From: Cyclobacteriaceae bacterium | Lineage (GTDB): Bacteria > Bacteroidota > Bacteroidia > Cytophagales > Cyclobacteriaceae | Assembly (NCBI GenBank): GCA_016787755.1 | Contig: JAEUUA010000014.1 | Location: 1-64,000, forward strand | Length of the DNA: 64,000 nucleotides | Direction: 5' to 3' | Shown here: piece after piece, positions 1 through 8,838 of the stretch | Numbering within the stretch: the first letter of the stretch is position 1 | How the letters are laid out: the number at the start of each line of letters is the position of its first letter | Position numbers and translations under genes: made by a program | The notes under the pieces: generated by a model | Database searches by the model: none | What the model was told of the DNA's origin: nothing | Seen by the model: only the letters and a program-made list of their open reading frames with translations

Positions 1-1
1 G

Positions 2-1135
2 GCCTACGAAAATGTTTATCGTGCTTACCTCTTAAATGGTAATACCGATAGTGCCTTTGTCTATCAGGGTCGCGCCTTAGTAACAAAAGATAGCTTACAT
101 AAGGCGAAAATGAATAGCCTGGCAGAATTCCAAAACCTTTCATTCGGTGAGCAAATGCGATTACTGGAATTGCAAAGAGAAAATGATGCCTATCAAAGTA
201 AAATGGTAAACTATGCCATGCTTACAGGATTATGCTTTTCAATTCTGATTACGGTTGTTCTGTACCGAAACAATAATGAAAAAAAGAAGACAAATAAAGT
301 ATTGGAAGAAACGTTATCACATTTAAAATCCACCCAATCCCAACTCATCCAATCCGAGAAAATGGCCAGCCTCGGAGAACTTACTGCGGGTATTGCCCAT
401 GAAATTCAAAACCCGTTGAACTTTGTGAATAACTTTTCTGAGGTGAGCCATGAGCTTCTTGACGAGATGAAAGAGGAAATTGATAAAGGAAATTACGAAG
501 AAGTAAAAGCCATCAGCCGTGACGTGAAGCAAAATCTTGAGAAGATATTACACCATGGCAAACGTGCCGATGGCATTGTGAAAGGAATGTTGCAGCACAG
601 TAGAAGCAGCAGCGGCACCAAAGAGCCCACCAATATCAATGCGTTGGCCGATGAATATTTGCGATTGGCCTATCATGGATTGCGGGCGAAAGACAAGTCA
701 TTCAATGCTACTATGAATACCGATTATGATCAAACCATGGGCAACATCAACATCATTCCGCAGGATATCGGAAGAGTGATTTTGAATTTAATTACGAATG
801 CATTTTATGTGGTGAATGAACGAGCTAAGTTGCACCAACCGGGCTACGAGCCAACTGTTACCGTAAGCACACACTACTCCCTCTCCTCTGGAGAGGGTCG
901 GGGTGAGGTCATCATAAAAGTGAAAGACAACGGTAACGGCATTCCTGATTCAATCAAAGAAAAAATATTTCAACCGTTCTTTTCCACTAAGCCCACTGGA
1001 CAAGGAACTGGACTTGGCTTAAGCTTAAGTTATGATATTGTGAAGGCTCACGGGGGCGAGTTGAAAGTGGAGACGAAAGAAGGTGAAGGTTCGAAATTTA
1101 TAATTACCTTACCTTTTAAATCTAGACCTAACTGA
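2..1135 (+). CDS. TPR-type sensor histidine kinase, 5' partial
   Basis: The reading frame is open to the left edge of the window, so the gene starts outside it; the first internal ATG is at 110. The visible part (377 residues) begins with a helical stretch like the last TPR of a sensor domain, then one membrane segment (about residues 35-52 counted from the ATG at 110), a short coiled coil, and a histidine kinase core. The H-box reads AGIAHEIQNPL with the phospho-acceptor His at residue 97 from that ATG; the N box (NLITNA) and G boxes (DNGNGIP, GTGLGLS) are intact. It should autophosphorylate and pass phosphate to a response regulator, plausibly one of those at 8461 or 8835. A short palindrome is inserted in frame just before the DNGNGIP box. 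The stop overlaps the next start by one base (TGATG), so the two are co-translated. Confidence 0.88.
   Translation, partial: AYENVYRAYLLNGNTDSAFVYQGRALVTKDSLHKAKMNSLAEFQNLSFGEQMRLLELQRENDAYQSKMVNYAMLTGLCFSILITVVLYRNNNEKKKTNKVLEETLSHLKSTQSQLIQSEKMASLGELTAGIAHEIQNPLNFVNNFSEVSHELLDEMKEEIDKGNYEEVKAISRDVKQNLEKILHHGKRADGIVKGMLQHSRSSSGTKEPTNINALADEYLRLAYHGLRAKDKSFNATMNTDYDQTMGNINIIPQDIGRVILNLITNAFYVVNERAKLHQPGYEPTVTVSTHYSLSSGEGRGEVIIKVKDNGNGIPDSIKEKIFQPFFSTKPTGQGTGLGLSLSYDIVKAHGGELKVETKEGEGSKFIITLPFKSRPN
879..897. repeat. Intragenic palindrome, family A copy 1
   Basis: CCCTCTCC-tct-GGAGAGGG, perfect 8-bp arms with a 3-nt loop, inside the kinase gene. It encodes the residues SLSSGEGRGEV together with its 3' flank (GGGGTGAGG). 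The paralogous kinase at 4780 has only a short turn at the same place, so this is an in-frame insertion in a loop of the ATPase domain. Confidence 0.8.
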
Positions 1136-4100
1136 TGCTAACAAGAGGAGTTAGATTGATTGCACTACGATTGAATATTTTCTGTTCTTCCATTATTGTG
1201 GTTGCTGTATTTTGGGCATCACACTCCTTGGCACAGTTGAATACCAATAACCTTACCCGCTATACTGAACAGGATGGCTTGCCAGGCACGGAGGTTAATA
1301 AAATACTCATCGACCAGTTTGGGTATGTGTGGGTGGGCACCATTAATGGATTGGCACGCTATGATGGGTATAGTTTCAAAAGATTCTATAGTAATCCGAA
1401 TGATCCGGGTTCTATCAAAGGGCTGGTGATTTGGTCTTTATATGAGGATAAAAAAGGGCAAATCTGGGTTGGAAGCCAACCCGGTATTCTTAATGTGTAT
1501 AACCCCGTCACGCAATCATTTAAGCAGTATGATTTTAGTCATCTTGTAGAGAAAGGGGCGAATGTGGAAATAGGAATTTCTTCAATCAGTGAAGATCAGC
1601 GCGGGCGACTTTATTTTGGCGTAAGTACAACTCATGGCCAACACATATCTTCAGCACTTTTATACCTGGACGAAAACGATGATACAATCAAGCTTGTAAA
1701 ACATGAGAATGACTTAGCGGTTAATAATATTATCAAATCTATTCGTGATAATCAGGGCAATCCTTGGTTCTTTAGCTGGAGCGGTTTGTTAAGAATCTCC
1801 AGCGAAGGGCAGCTCCGGCAATTTGAGTTGGCAGAAGACTCTTTACTGAAAGATGAATATCCTGCAGACTTTGTATTCGATAGCAAAGGCCATCTATGGA
1901 TTATTACTGATAGGCTACGATTATTTGATATTGATACTGAAACAAAAGAGTATAAAATAATTTCTCCATCCTTTGGATCTGATTTGAGTTGGGCACGAGG
2001 CACAACTATTAAATTTGATTCGCTTGATAACTTATGGATTGGAACGAGCTATGGGCTCTACTACTATAATATAGAGCAGAATAAACTTACTGGTTTTAAT
2101 AACGATGCCAACAAAGAGATTCAATCAGCTATAATATCTAACCTGGTGTTCGATTCCTTTGGTTCGTTGTGGATTGGCACAGGCACATATGGCCTGTTTA
2201 AGTATGAAGAAAGTTCTTTTTTTAAGTCATATACGCACCTTAAGGGAGACCCCAATTCCATTGCTGGTGGTTGGGTAAATAATATTTTTGAAACGAAAGA
2301 AGGAAAAATTCTGATAACCACATCAGGTAACAATGAAAGTGGCATCAGTATGGTAGACGTTGAAAGCCAAAAGGTTCATTCAACTTCATATAGCAAGCTT
2401 ACCCAAAACGTGCATACCATCTTCGGCATGATGGAATATGCTCCCGGAGAGTTTATAATGAATGCGTTGGAAAAAACGTATTTATATAATACTGCAAGTA
2501 ATACCCTGAAAGAATTTCAAATACATGGTTTGCCGGATTCATTATGGATTCTTAGTCTGCTAAAGGATAGTCATGACAATATTTGGGTTGGTACTTATAA
2601 TGGGTTATATAGAAGAAGTAAAGGATCGGAGAAGTTCAAATGGTATAATATAAATGTTGTGGCCGGAAGTAATGGCCGTGTTGATCAAATCAACAAGCTG
2701 GTGGAAAGTAAAAAAAATGGTCTTTGGCTGCTGTCCAACAGTGGGTTATTTCTATATGATTATGCTACTGATCAAATCGAACGCAAAGGCTTTAATAAAA
2801 ATGCGGGAGATATTTTTATAACACATGATATCAATTCATTTTATGAAGATCCTGATGGAATAGCTTGGGTAGGTACCTGGCAAGGTGGTTTAAGCAGGTA
2901 TGATGTTAAAAAAGGAAAAATAAAAACGTACACGATTAATGATGGTTTACCCTCTATGAGCATTCAGTCTATACTGGCTGATGAAGAAAACCAATCACTT
3001 TGGCTGAGTACCTTTGAAGGCCTTAGCAGGTTTAATATCCGCGAAGAAAAATTTTATAATTATTCCATTGCCGAAGGAATACAAAGTCAGTTGTTTGCTG
3101 ATGGCTCATTTTTGAAAACCTCAAAAGGTGATTTTATTTTTGGGGGCTCTAACGGGATAACTATATTTCATCCTAACGACCTGAATAAAAGATCCGTGCC
3201 ACCCAGGGTTTCATTAACGGATTTAAAATTATTCAATAAATCCGTTGTGCCGGGTGAAAATTCTATTCTTAAAAAGCCTGTGTATGAAACAACTGAGATT
3301 ATTCTTGAACACGATCAGAATAGTATCACGTTGGAGTTCATTGCTTTGCATTATTCGAACCCTTCCAAAAATCGATATTCCTATAAACTGGAAAATTACG
3401 ATGAAGATTGGCGTGAGAATTTAAATTATCAGGTGGCATATTACCCTAATCTTCCTCCAGGCGAGTACATGTTTCATGTAAAGGCCGCAAACAATAATGG
3501 TGTTTGGAATGAGGAGGGGGCAAATCTTAAAATCATAGTAAAGGAACCTTGGTGGAATACAGCAGGAGCGTATGCACTGTATTTGTTTTTAATTGCCGGA
3601 GTAATCTTTGGGGCCGATCGATACTTTCGTCACCGGGTGGTTATAAAAGAACGAGAAAGGGCACGTACCAGAGAGTTAGAGCAAGCCAAAGAAATAGAGA
3701 AGGCGTACACCGAGTTAAAAGCAACTCAATCTCAACTCATTCAATCCGAAAAAATGGCCTCTCTTGGAGAACTTACTGCGGGTATTGCTCATGAAATACA
3801 AAATCCATTGAATTTTGTCAATAATTTTTCAGAAGTAAATTCAGAATTAATAGAAGAGCTGAAAGCTGAAAGCCTAAAGCCAAAAGCAGATCGGAATGAA
3901 AAGCTGGAAGAAGAATTATTAAATGACATCGCTGAGAATGAAAAAAAGATTGTGCATCATGGCAAACGTGCCGATGCTATTGTAAAGGGGATGCTCCAAC
4001 ACAGTCGCAGCAGCAGCGGTGTAAAAGAACCAACCGATATCAATGCACTGGCTGATGAATATTTGCGATTAGCGTATCATGGCTTGCGCGCCAAAGACAA

Positions 4101-4557
4101 ATCGTTCAACGCCACGATGAAAGCAGATTTTGACAACACCATTGGAAATATCAATATTGTGTCACAGGATATTGGAAGAGTGATTTTGAATTTAATTACG
4201 AATGCATTTTATGCAGTCAATGAAAAAGCGAAGAAAAGTATTGAAAATTATGAACCTACTGTTACCGTCAGCACACACCGCTCCCTCTCCTCCGGAGAGG
4301 GCCGGGGTGAGGTCCTAATAAAAGTAAAAGACAATGGCAACGGCATTCCTGATTCCATCAAAGAAAAAATATTTCAACCCTTCTTCACCACCAAGCCAAC
4401 CGGACAAGGTACTGGATTAGGTTTGAGTTTAAGTTATGATATCGTGAAAGCGCATGGGGGAGAATTGAAGGTGGAGACAAAGTATATTGAAGGCTGGCCA
4501 GCCGAAGCTTCTGCGCAGGCTGGGAGTGAGTTTATTATTTTATTGCCTATCGGTTGA
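1135..4557 (+). CDS. Two-component propeller sensor histidine kinase
   Basis: 1140 residues. A signal peptide (about 1-33) precedes a periplasmic part made of repeated 'two-component regulator propeller' blades with the recurring pattern G..WVGT..GL.RYD (about 40-690). A Y_Y_Y domain follows (about 735-800), then one membrane segment (about 805-828), a coiled coil, and a histidine kinase with H886 in AGIAHEIQNPL and an intact ATPase domain. Unlike classical hybrid two-component systems it has no fused receiver or AraC domain, so it needs a separate regulator. It overlaps the upstream kinase by 1 nt. Two foreign-looking palindromic insertions lie in the ATPase domain: SLSSGEGRGE at 4283-4301, and about eleven residues (GWPAEASAQAG) near the C-terminus at 4492-4523. 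The final beta-strand is preserved after the second one. Confidence 0.92.
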   Translation: MLTRGVRLIALRLNIFCSSIIVVAVFWASHSLAQLNTNNLTRYTEQDGLPGTEVNKILIDQFGYVWVGTINGLARYDGYSFKRFYSNPNDPGSIKGLVIWSLYEDKKGQIWVGSQPGILNVYNPVTQSFKQYDFSHLVEKGANVEIGISSISEDQRGRLYFGVSTTHGQHISSALLYLDENDDTIKLVKHENDLAVNNIIKSIRDNQGNPWFFSWSGLLRISSEGQLRQFELAEDSLLKDEYPADFVFDSKGHLWIITDRLRLFDIDTETKEYKIISPSFGSDLSWARGTTIKFDSLDNLWIGTSYGLYYYNIEQNKLTGFNNDANKEIQSAIISNLVFDSFGSLWIGTGTYGLFKYEESSFFKSYTHLKGDPNSIAGGWVNNIFETKEGKILITTSGNNESGISMVDVESQKVHSTSYSKLTQNVHTIFGMMEYAPGEFIMNALEKTYLYNTASNTLKEFQIHGLPDSLWILSLLKDSHDNIWVGTYNGLYRRSKGSEKFKWYNINVVAGSNGRVDQINKLVESKKNGLWLLSNSGLFLYDYATDQIERKGFNKNAGDIFITHDINSFYEDPDGIAWVGTWQGGLSRYDVKKGKIKTYTINDGLPSMSIQSILADEENQSLWLSTFEGLSRFNIREEKFYNYSIAEGIQSQLFADGSFLKTSKGDFIFGGSNGITIFHPNDLNKRSVPPRVSLTDLKLFNKSVVPGENSILKKPVYETTEIILEHDQNSITLEFIALHYSNPSKNRYSYKLENYDEDWRENLNYQVAYYPNLPPGEYMFHVKAANNNGVWNEEGANLKIIVKEPWWNTAGAYALYLFLIAGVIFGADRYFRHRVVIKERERARTRELEQAKEIEKAYTELKATQSQLIQSEKMASLGELTAGIAHEIQNPLNFVNNFSEVNSELIEELKAESLKPKADRNEKLEEELLNDIAENEKKIVHHGKRADAIVKGMLQHSRSSSGVKEPTDINALADEYLRLAYHGLRAKDKSFNATMKADFDNTIGNINIVSQDIGRVILNLITNAFYAVNEKAKKSIENYEPTVTVSTHRSLSSGEGRGEVLIKVKDNGNGIPDSIKEKIFQPFFTTKPTGQGTGLGLSLSYDIVKAHGGELKVETKYIEGWPAEASAQAGSEFIILLPIG
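4283..4301. repeat. Intragenic palindrome, family A copy 2
   Basis: CCCTCTCC-tcc-GGAGAGGG followed by CCGGGGTGAGG, at exactly the homologous position of copy 1. It may have been inherited by gene duplication rather than inserted independently. Confidence 0.8.
4492..4523. repeat. Intragenic palindrome, family B
   Basis: A self-complementary GGCTGGCCAGCC (4492-4503) followed by GAAGCTTC and a closing GGCTGG (4518-4523), forming CCAGCC-14 nt-GGCTGG. It adds about ten residues between strands of the kinase ATPase domain where both paralogues have just EGEG. Confidence 0.7.
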
Positions 4558-4559
4558 GT

Positions 4560-4576
4560 CACAGATTGCACAGATT
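4560..4576. repeat. CACAGATT direct repeat
   Basis: Two copies of CACAGATT with a 9-bp period, directly after the stop codon of the propeller kinase. Sequences of this type occur commonly between genes in Bacteroidota; no function can be assigned from the sequence. Confidence 0.5.
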
Positions 4577-4779
4577 AAATTATAAATTAAGAAATCAGTA
4601 AGTCCTTTCATTAGTATAAATCATTTTTAGGTAGATAAATTAGGACAGTGTAAAGAGCAGTGAGGAGGTATCTGGAAACTTTCGGGAGAAAGGTGTATAC
4701 AAAAGAAAGTGAGGCGCCTTTAATTAAATTACTAAGTACTTGGTTGCCTCTAATTTGGCTTTAAACAGTATATTTACAA

Positions 4780-7700
4780 ATGCCTAAACTTGTTCGCTTA
4801 GCCAAATACTCAGTTCTGCTAGTACTCCTTGCGCTTTTTGTAAGCGGCTGTTTCAATACAAATAATAAGGTTCCATTCCCCATGGAAGAAACAGAGTTCT
4901 CCCAACCAGTAACTAAACCATTCAAGTTTAGTGAGCCGATAGCCATTAAATGGAAAACAGTTAGTGCTGATAGTATTAAGCCACCATCCATAAAGAAATT
5001 CTCACTCGCTCATATTCCTTCTAAGCCATTTAATATTGGCGGAGCGAAACCATTACCTAAGCCATTAACCGGAAAGTCGTTCGATTGGAACAGTTTACCC
5101 GATACAGCATTTAACATGCATGATCTTCCAGCAGACACGATGAATAATAGAATCATCAAACTGCTTCCGCCCAAGGTGGTTAAGGCCGGCTCACCTGTAT
5201 ATGCACAAGGCCTACCGCGTGGATTCCTCGATGCGAGTTCAATCGGCTTGCCAGGTACTGCACGTGATTTTCTAAAAGACCCATCAGGGGCATTATGGAT
5301 TGGCACCAACAAAGGCCTTTGCCGGTATGATGGTGGCTTCCTTGAAATCTATGGCTTAGAACAAGGGTTTCCATACATCGATATTATTTCTCTTTTCCGC
5401 GACAGCAAAAACAGAATTTGGGTCGGCACAGCTACGGGCGATACCTTTGTTGTGGACGAGAAGAAGGGAACCATTGAACTACTCGAAGATCTTTTCCCTG
5501 CTAACCAAGGCATTACTTATAAAATGATTCAGGATGATGAAGGTCGCATTTGGATTCCGGTGTTTGGTAATGGGGTTCTAATCTACGATCCCGAGACTCA
5601 TGTAGTCCGGCAATTGAATCATTCCAATGGTTTAGCGGGATTCAGAAACTTAGGCATCCTTCAAGATCAAGAGGGATTAATCTGGATTGCTTCCTTTAAT
5701 GGTATCTCCATTTTTGACCTAAAAGCAAACCGGGTAAAGAGACTCGATCAGCAGGGTGGTCTATTAACCAATAGAATAATAGATGTTTTTCAGGCCAGCA
5801 CAGGTAAGGTATGGATTGGCGATGGTTTAGGTGCAACGATTGTGGATCGTCAGAATAATACACTTCAGTTTCTGGGAACGGAACAACAATTGTTTTTTGA
5901 TAAAAGTAAATCGAGTACAGCAGCAATTTCAGAAGATTTGGAAGGGAAGATGTGGTTTGGAGATAATTCCGGTACCGTGTATTCATTTGATCCGAAGACC
6001 AACCTGATAGAGCAATGTAAAGTTAATTCGGATGCTAGCATCTATCGAACCCTTACGGATGCTGAAGGTCAGCTTTGGGTTGGATCAGATAAAGGTTCTA
6101 CACTTGTCCTCAACTCCAAACTTGGCCGCCCCGGTAACTTTACAAATACCGATGGCTTAGGCAATACATCCATCTGGGCAACAGTGGAAGCGCAGGATGG
6201 AAAAATCTGGATTGGTACAACAAATGGAATAGACGTATATAATCCGGCCACCGAAACGATCCAACACATTACAAAAGATGCCGGCCTTGTTCATAATTCG
6301 GCTACAGCCTTGATGGAAGACAGTAAAGGGAGAATCTGGGTTGGGAATAATGGGAATGGTTTACACATTATTGACCTCCCAAACCAAACCCTTGCACACT
6401 TCACTACCACACATGGATTACCCGATCAGGAAACGTCTACATTTTTTGAAGATAAGAATGGAGACATGTGGGTAACATCTGCATCCGGGGTGTCGGTGGT
6501 CAATCCCGGTAAAGGTTTGGTTAAACAAATTATTAACCTGAATGCGTGGAAAGGAGCGTTCTACTACTACATGTATGGCGATAGCAAAAATCAACTATGG
6601 GTACTTAGCACCGGAGGAGTTATGGTGATTGATGCACAGCGTAGTTCGATGAAATTTCTAAATCGTGATAACGGGTTGAGTAGTGATGCCGGAAATTCAA
6701 TATTGGAAGATTCGCAGAGCAACGTGTGGATTGGAGGTTTTTCCGGAATTGATATTCTTAATCCCGCTAACGACTCGATAACAACCATTACCACGAGTGA
6801 AGGTCTTGCCGATAACGGTGTCTATACCTTGAGTGAACGCAACGGAAAAATTTATGCCGGCACAACCAATGGCTTATCTATTGTTACTCCACATTTTGAT
6901 GAAAAAAATAAACTCACCATCAAGACTACTAATCTGGGAAGGGCACAAGGATTAGGCGCGCTTGACTTTGATCAGAATAGTGCACTCTTTACCAGGAACG
7001 GTCAGTATTGGGCAGGCGTAGAAACACTAGTCTTGCTGGTAATGGATTCTATGCAACTTGATACTGCGCGCAGTACACCAAGGGTTGCTTCGGTTAATTT
7101 TTTTGATCAGCGTAACTACTTCCGCGATCGGGCATCGCTTCCTGCAGATGATTATCTAATCCAAAACAACATTCAATGGGATTCGGTGGAGACCACATTC
7201 TATATGCCCTACAACCTGGTAGTACCCTACAATCAAAACTACGTAAGCTTCAACTATTCAGCCATGCAGTTAAGTTATCCGGATAAAATCCGGTATCGGT
7301 ATATTCTGGAAGGCATTGATAAAAACTGGAGTGCGATTACCGAAAAAACGCTAAGTGAAAATTACCGTGATCTGCCACCCGGTAAGTATACATTTAAAGT
7401 AGCCAGTCGTGGAATCAACGGATTGTGGAGCAAACCAACATCGTTTAGTTTTATCATAACACCACCATGGTGGAAAACCTGGTGGGCATATGTCATATAT
7501 TCGTTAGTATTTTTTGGTGTGATGTCTGTAATCATCAGTTTCCGCTCACGCACCTTAAAACGTCAAAACCAAATCCTCGAAGAAAGAGTAGCACACCGCA
7601 CCAACCAGTTACAGAAATCATTGAACGATTTACAAGAGACACAAAATCAACTTGTTCAATCAGAAAAAATGGCCAGTCTCGGTGAACTTACCGCTGGAAT

Positions 7701-8451
7701 TGCCCATGAAATTCAGAACCCGCTGAACTTTGTAAACAACTTTGCAGAAGTGAATTCAGAGCTGATTGCAGAAATGAAACAAGAATTGGAGAAAGGAAAT
7801 TTCGAGGAAGTGAAAAGTCTGGCCAATGATATTGATGAAAATGAAAAGAAGATTATGTTTCACGGCAAACGGGCAGATGGTATTGTTAAAGGAATGTTGC
7901 AGCATAGCCGCAGTAGTAGCGGTACGAAAGAGTTGACAGATATTAATGTACTAGCTGATGAATACCTGCGACTGGCTTACCATGGATTGCGTGCGAAAGA
8001 TAAGTCCTTCAATGCAACGATGAAGACCGATTTCGACCAAAGTATTGGTAGAATTAATGTAGTGCCTCAGGATATGGGTAGGGTAATCTTAAATCTGATT
8101 ACGAATGCCTTCTATGTAGTGACTGAGAAAAAGCAAAAAAATGCAAGGGCAGTAAGACCTGCCGGCCAGGCAGGCTCAGCAGAACAACCTTATGAACCCA
8201 CTGTAACTGTAAGCACCAAAAATATGGGTGACAAAATTTTAATCTCTGTGAAGGACAATGGCAATGGAATTCCCCAAAAGGTACTGGATAAAATATTTCA
8301 ACCCTTTTTTACAACCAAGCCGGCCGGCTTAGGTACCGGATTAGGATTAAGTATGAGTTATGATATTGTTACCCAGGCACACCAGGGAGAAATAAAAGTA
8401 GAAACAAAAGAAGGGGAGGGTACAGAGTTTATAGTAATCTTACCAAAGTAA
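4780..8451 (+). CDS. Lipobox-bearing propeller sensor histidine kinase
   Basis: 1223 residues. The N-terminus is a lipoprotein-type signal (LFVSGC, Cys24), followed by a proline/lysine-rich linker (about 25-145) and many propeller blades (pattern D..G.IWIGT..G; about 150-740). A Y_Y_Y domain lies at about 815-890, then a membrane segment (about 897-920), a coiled coil, and a histidine kinase with H976 in AGIAHEIQNPL plus intact N and G boxes. The kinase core is almost the same as in the two upstream genes, so the three are recent paralogues or exchange sequence. A palindrome-derived insertion (RPAGQAGS) sits before the last third of the ATPase domain. The gene is followed after 9 nt by two response regulators, its likely partners. 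A lipidated N-terminus combined with a later membrane helix would tie the propeller to the membrane at both ends. Confidence 0.92.
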   Translation: MPKLVRLAKYSVLLVLLALFVSGCFNTNNKVPFPMEETEFSQPVTKPFKFSEPIAIKWKTVSADSIKPPSIKKFSLAHIPSKPFNIGGAKPLPKPLTGKSFDWNSLPDTAFNMHDLPADTMNNRIIKLLPPKVVKAGSPVYAQGLPRGFLDASSIGLPGTARDFLKDPSGALWIGTNKGLCRYDGGFLEIYGLEQGFPYIDIISLFRDSKNRIWVGTATGDTFVVDEKKGTIELLEDLFPANQGITYKMIQDDEGRIWIPVFGNGVLIYDPETHVVRQLNHSNGLAGFRNLGILQDQEGLIWIASFNGISIFDLKANRVKRLDQQGGLLTNRIIDVFQASTGKVWIGDGLGATIVDRQNNTLQFLGTEQQLFFDKSKSSTAAISEDLEGKMWFGDNSGTVYSFDPKTNLIEQCKVNSDASIYRTLTDAEGQLWVGSDKGSTLVLNSKLGRPGNFTNTDGLGNTSIWATVEAQDGKIWIGTTNGIDVYNPATETIQHITKDAGLVHNSATALMEDSKGRIWVGNNGNGLHIIDLPNQTLAHFTTTHGLPDQETSTFFEDKNGDMWVTSASGVSVVNPGKGLVKQIINLNAWKGAFYYYMYGDSKNQLWVLSTGGVMVIDAQRSSMKFLNRDNGLSSDAGNSILEDSQSNVWIGGFSGIDILNPANDSITTITTSEGLADNGVYTLSERNGKIYAGTTNGLSIVTPHFDEKNKLTIKTTNLGRAQGLGALDFDQNSALFTRNGQYWAGVETLVLLVMDSMQLDTARSTPRVASVNFFDQRNYFRDRASLPADDYLIQNNIQWDSVETTFYMPYNLVVPYNQNYVSFNYSAMQLSYPDKIRYRYILEGIDKNWSAITEKTLSENYRDLPPGKYTFKVASRGINGLWSKPTSFSFIITPPWWKTWWAYVIYSLVFFGVMSVIISFRSRTLKRQNQILEERVAHRTNQLQKSLNDLQETQNQLVQSEKMASLGELTAGIAHEIQNPLNFVNNFAEVNSELIAEMKQELEKGNFEEVKSLANDIDENEKKIMFHGKRADGIVKGMLQHSRSSSGTKELTDINVLADEYLRLAYHGLRAKDKSFNATMKTDFDQSIGRINVVPQDMGRVILNLITNAFYVVTEKKQKNARAVRPAGQAGSAEQPYEPTVTVSTKNMGDKILISVKDNGNGIPQKVLDKIFQPFFTTKPAGLGTGLGLSMSYDIVTQAHQGEIKVETKEGEGTEFIVILPK
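8158..8174. repeat. Intragenic palindrome, CCTGCC/GGCAGG type
   Basis: CCTGCC-ggcca-GGCAGG, perfect 6-bp arms, inside the kinase gene, encoding RPAGQAG. The two upstream paralogues lack these residues. The same CCTGCC...GGCAGG ends bound a longer element at 23534-23588. Confidence 0.75.
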
Positions 8452-8460
8452 ATTATAGTT

Positions 8461-8838
8461 ATGAAGATATTAGTAGTGGATGACGAACAAGATGTTAAAA
8501 CCTTATTTGAACAGCGTTTTAGAAAAGAGATAAAAAGTGGTCAGGTAGAATTTATTTTTTCCTATTCAGGAGAAGATGCACTTGTGCAACTGAATAAATG
8601 GGAACATGAAGCTATGCTTATTTTATCTGACATCAATATGCCTGGCATGAGCGGCCTACAGTTATTGGAAAACGTGAAGAAGAAATATATGAAGCCGCCT
8701 CCCATAGTGATGATGATCACTGCCTATGGCGATTCTGAGAATCACAGGATAGCTACCGAGTTGGGTGCCGATGATTTTTTAACGAAACCCGTTGATTTTA
8801 ATATGCTCAAGCAAAAACTTAACTTGACTGCTTCATGA
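8461..8838 (+). CDS. Single-domain response regulator (CheY-like)
   Basis: 125 residues, all receiver domain. The acidic pair is D7-D8, the phospho-acceptor is D57 in LSDINMP, the switch Thr is in MITAYGD, and the conserved Lys is in LTKPVD. There is no output domain, so it would act by protein-protein contact or as a phosphate shuttle or sink between kinases and other regulators. It starts 9 nt after the propeller kinase and its stop overlaps the next start (ATGA, 4 nt), which indicates one operon with translational coupling. The likely phosphodonors are the three upstream kinases. Confidence 0.93.
   Translation: MKILVVDDEQDVKTLFEQRFRKEIKSGQVEFIFSYSGEDALVQLNKWEHEAMLILSDINMPGMSGLQLLENVKKKYMKPPPIVMMITAYGDSENHRIATELGADDFLTKPVDFNMLKQKLNLTAS

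Noticed and set aside
4489..4557. C-terminal change of the first propeller kinase as a frameshift
   Set aside because: The frame continues into the normal last strand (EFIILLPI), so it is an in-frame insertion and not a frameshift.
4560..4576. CACAGATT repeats as a possible CRISPR fragment
   Set aside because: Only two 8-bp units with a 1-bp gap; no spacers, no leader, no cas genes.
5010..5374. Antisense open frames under the lipobox propeller kinase
   Set aside because: They mirror the repeated W-I-G-T codons of the plus-strand gene, show no family features, and are explained by the codon pattern of the real gene.
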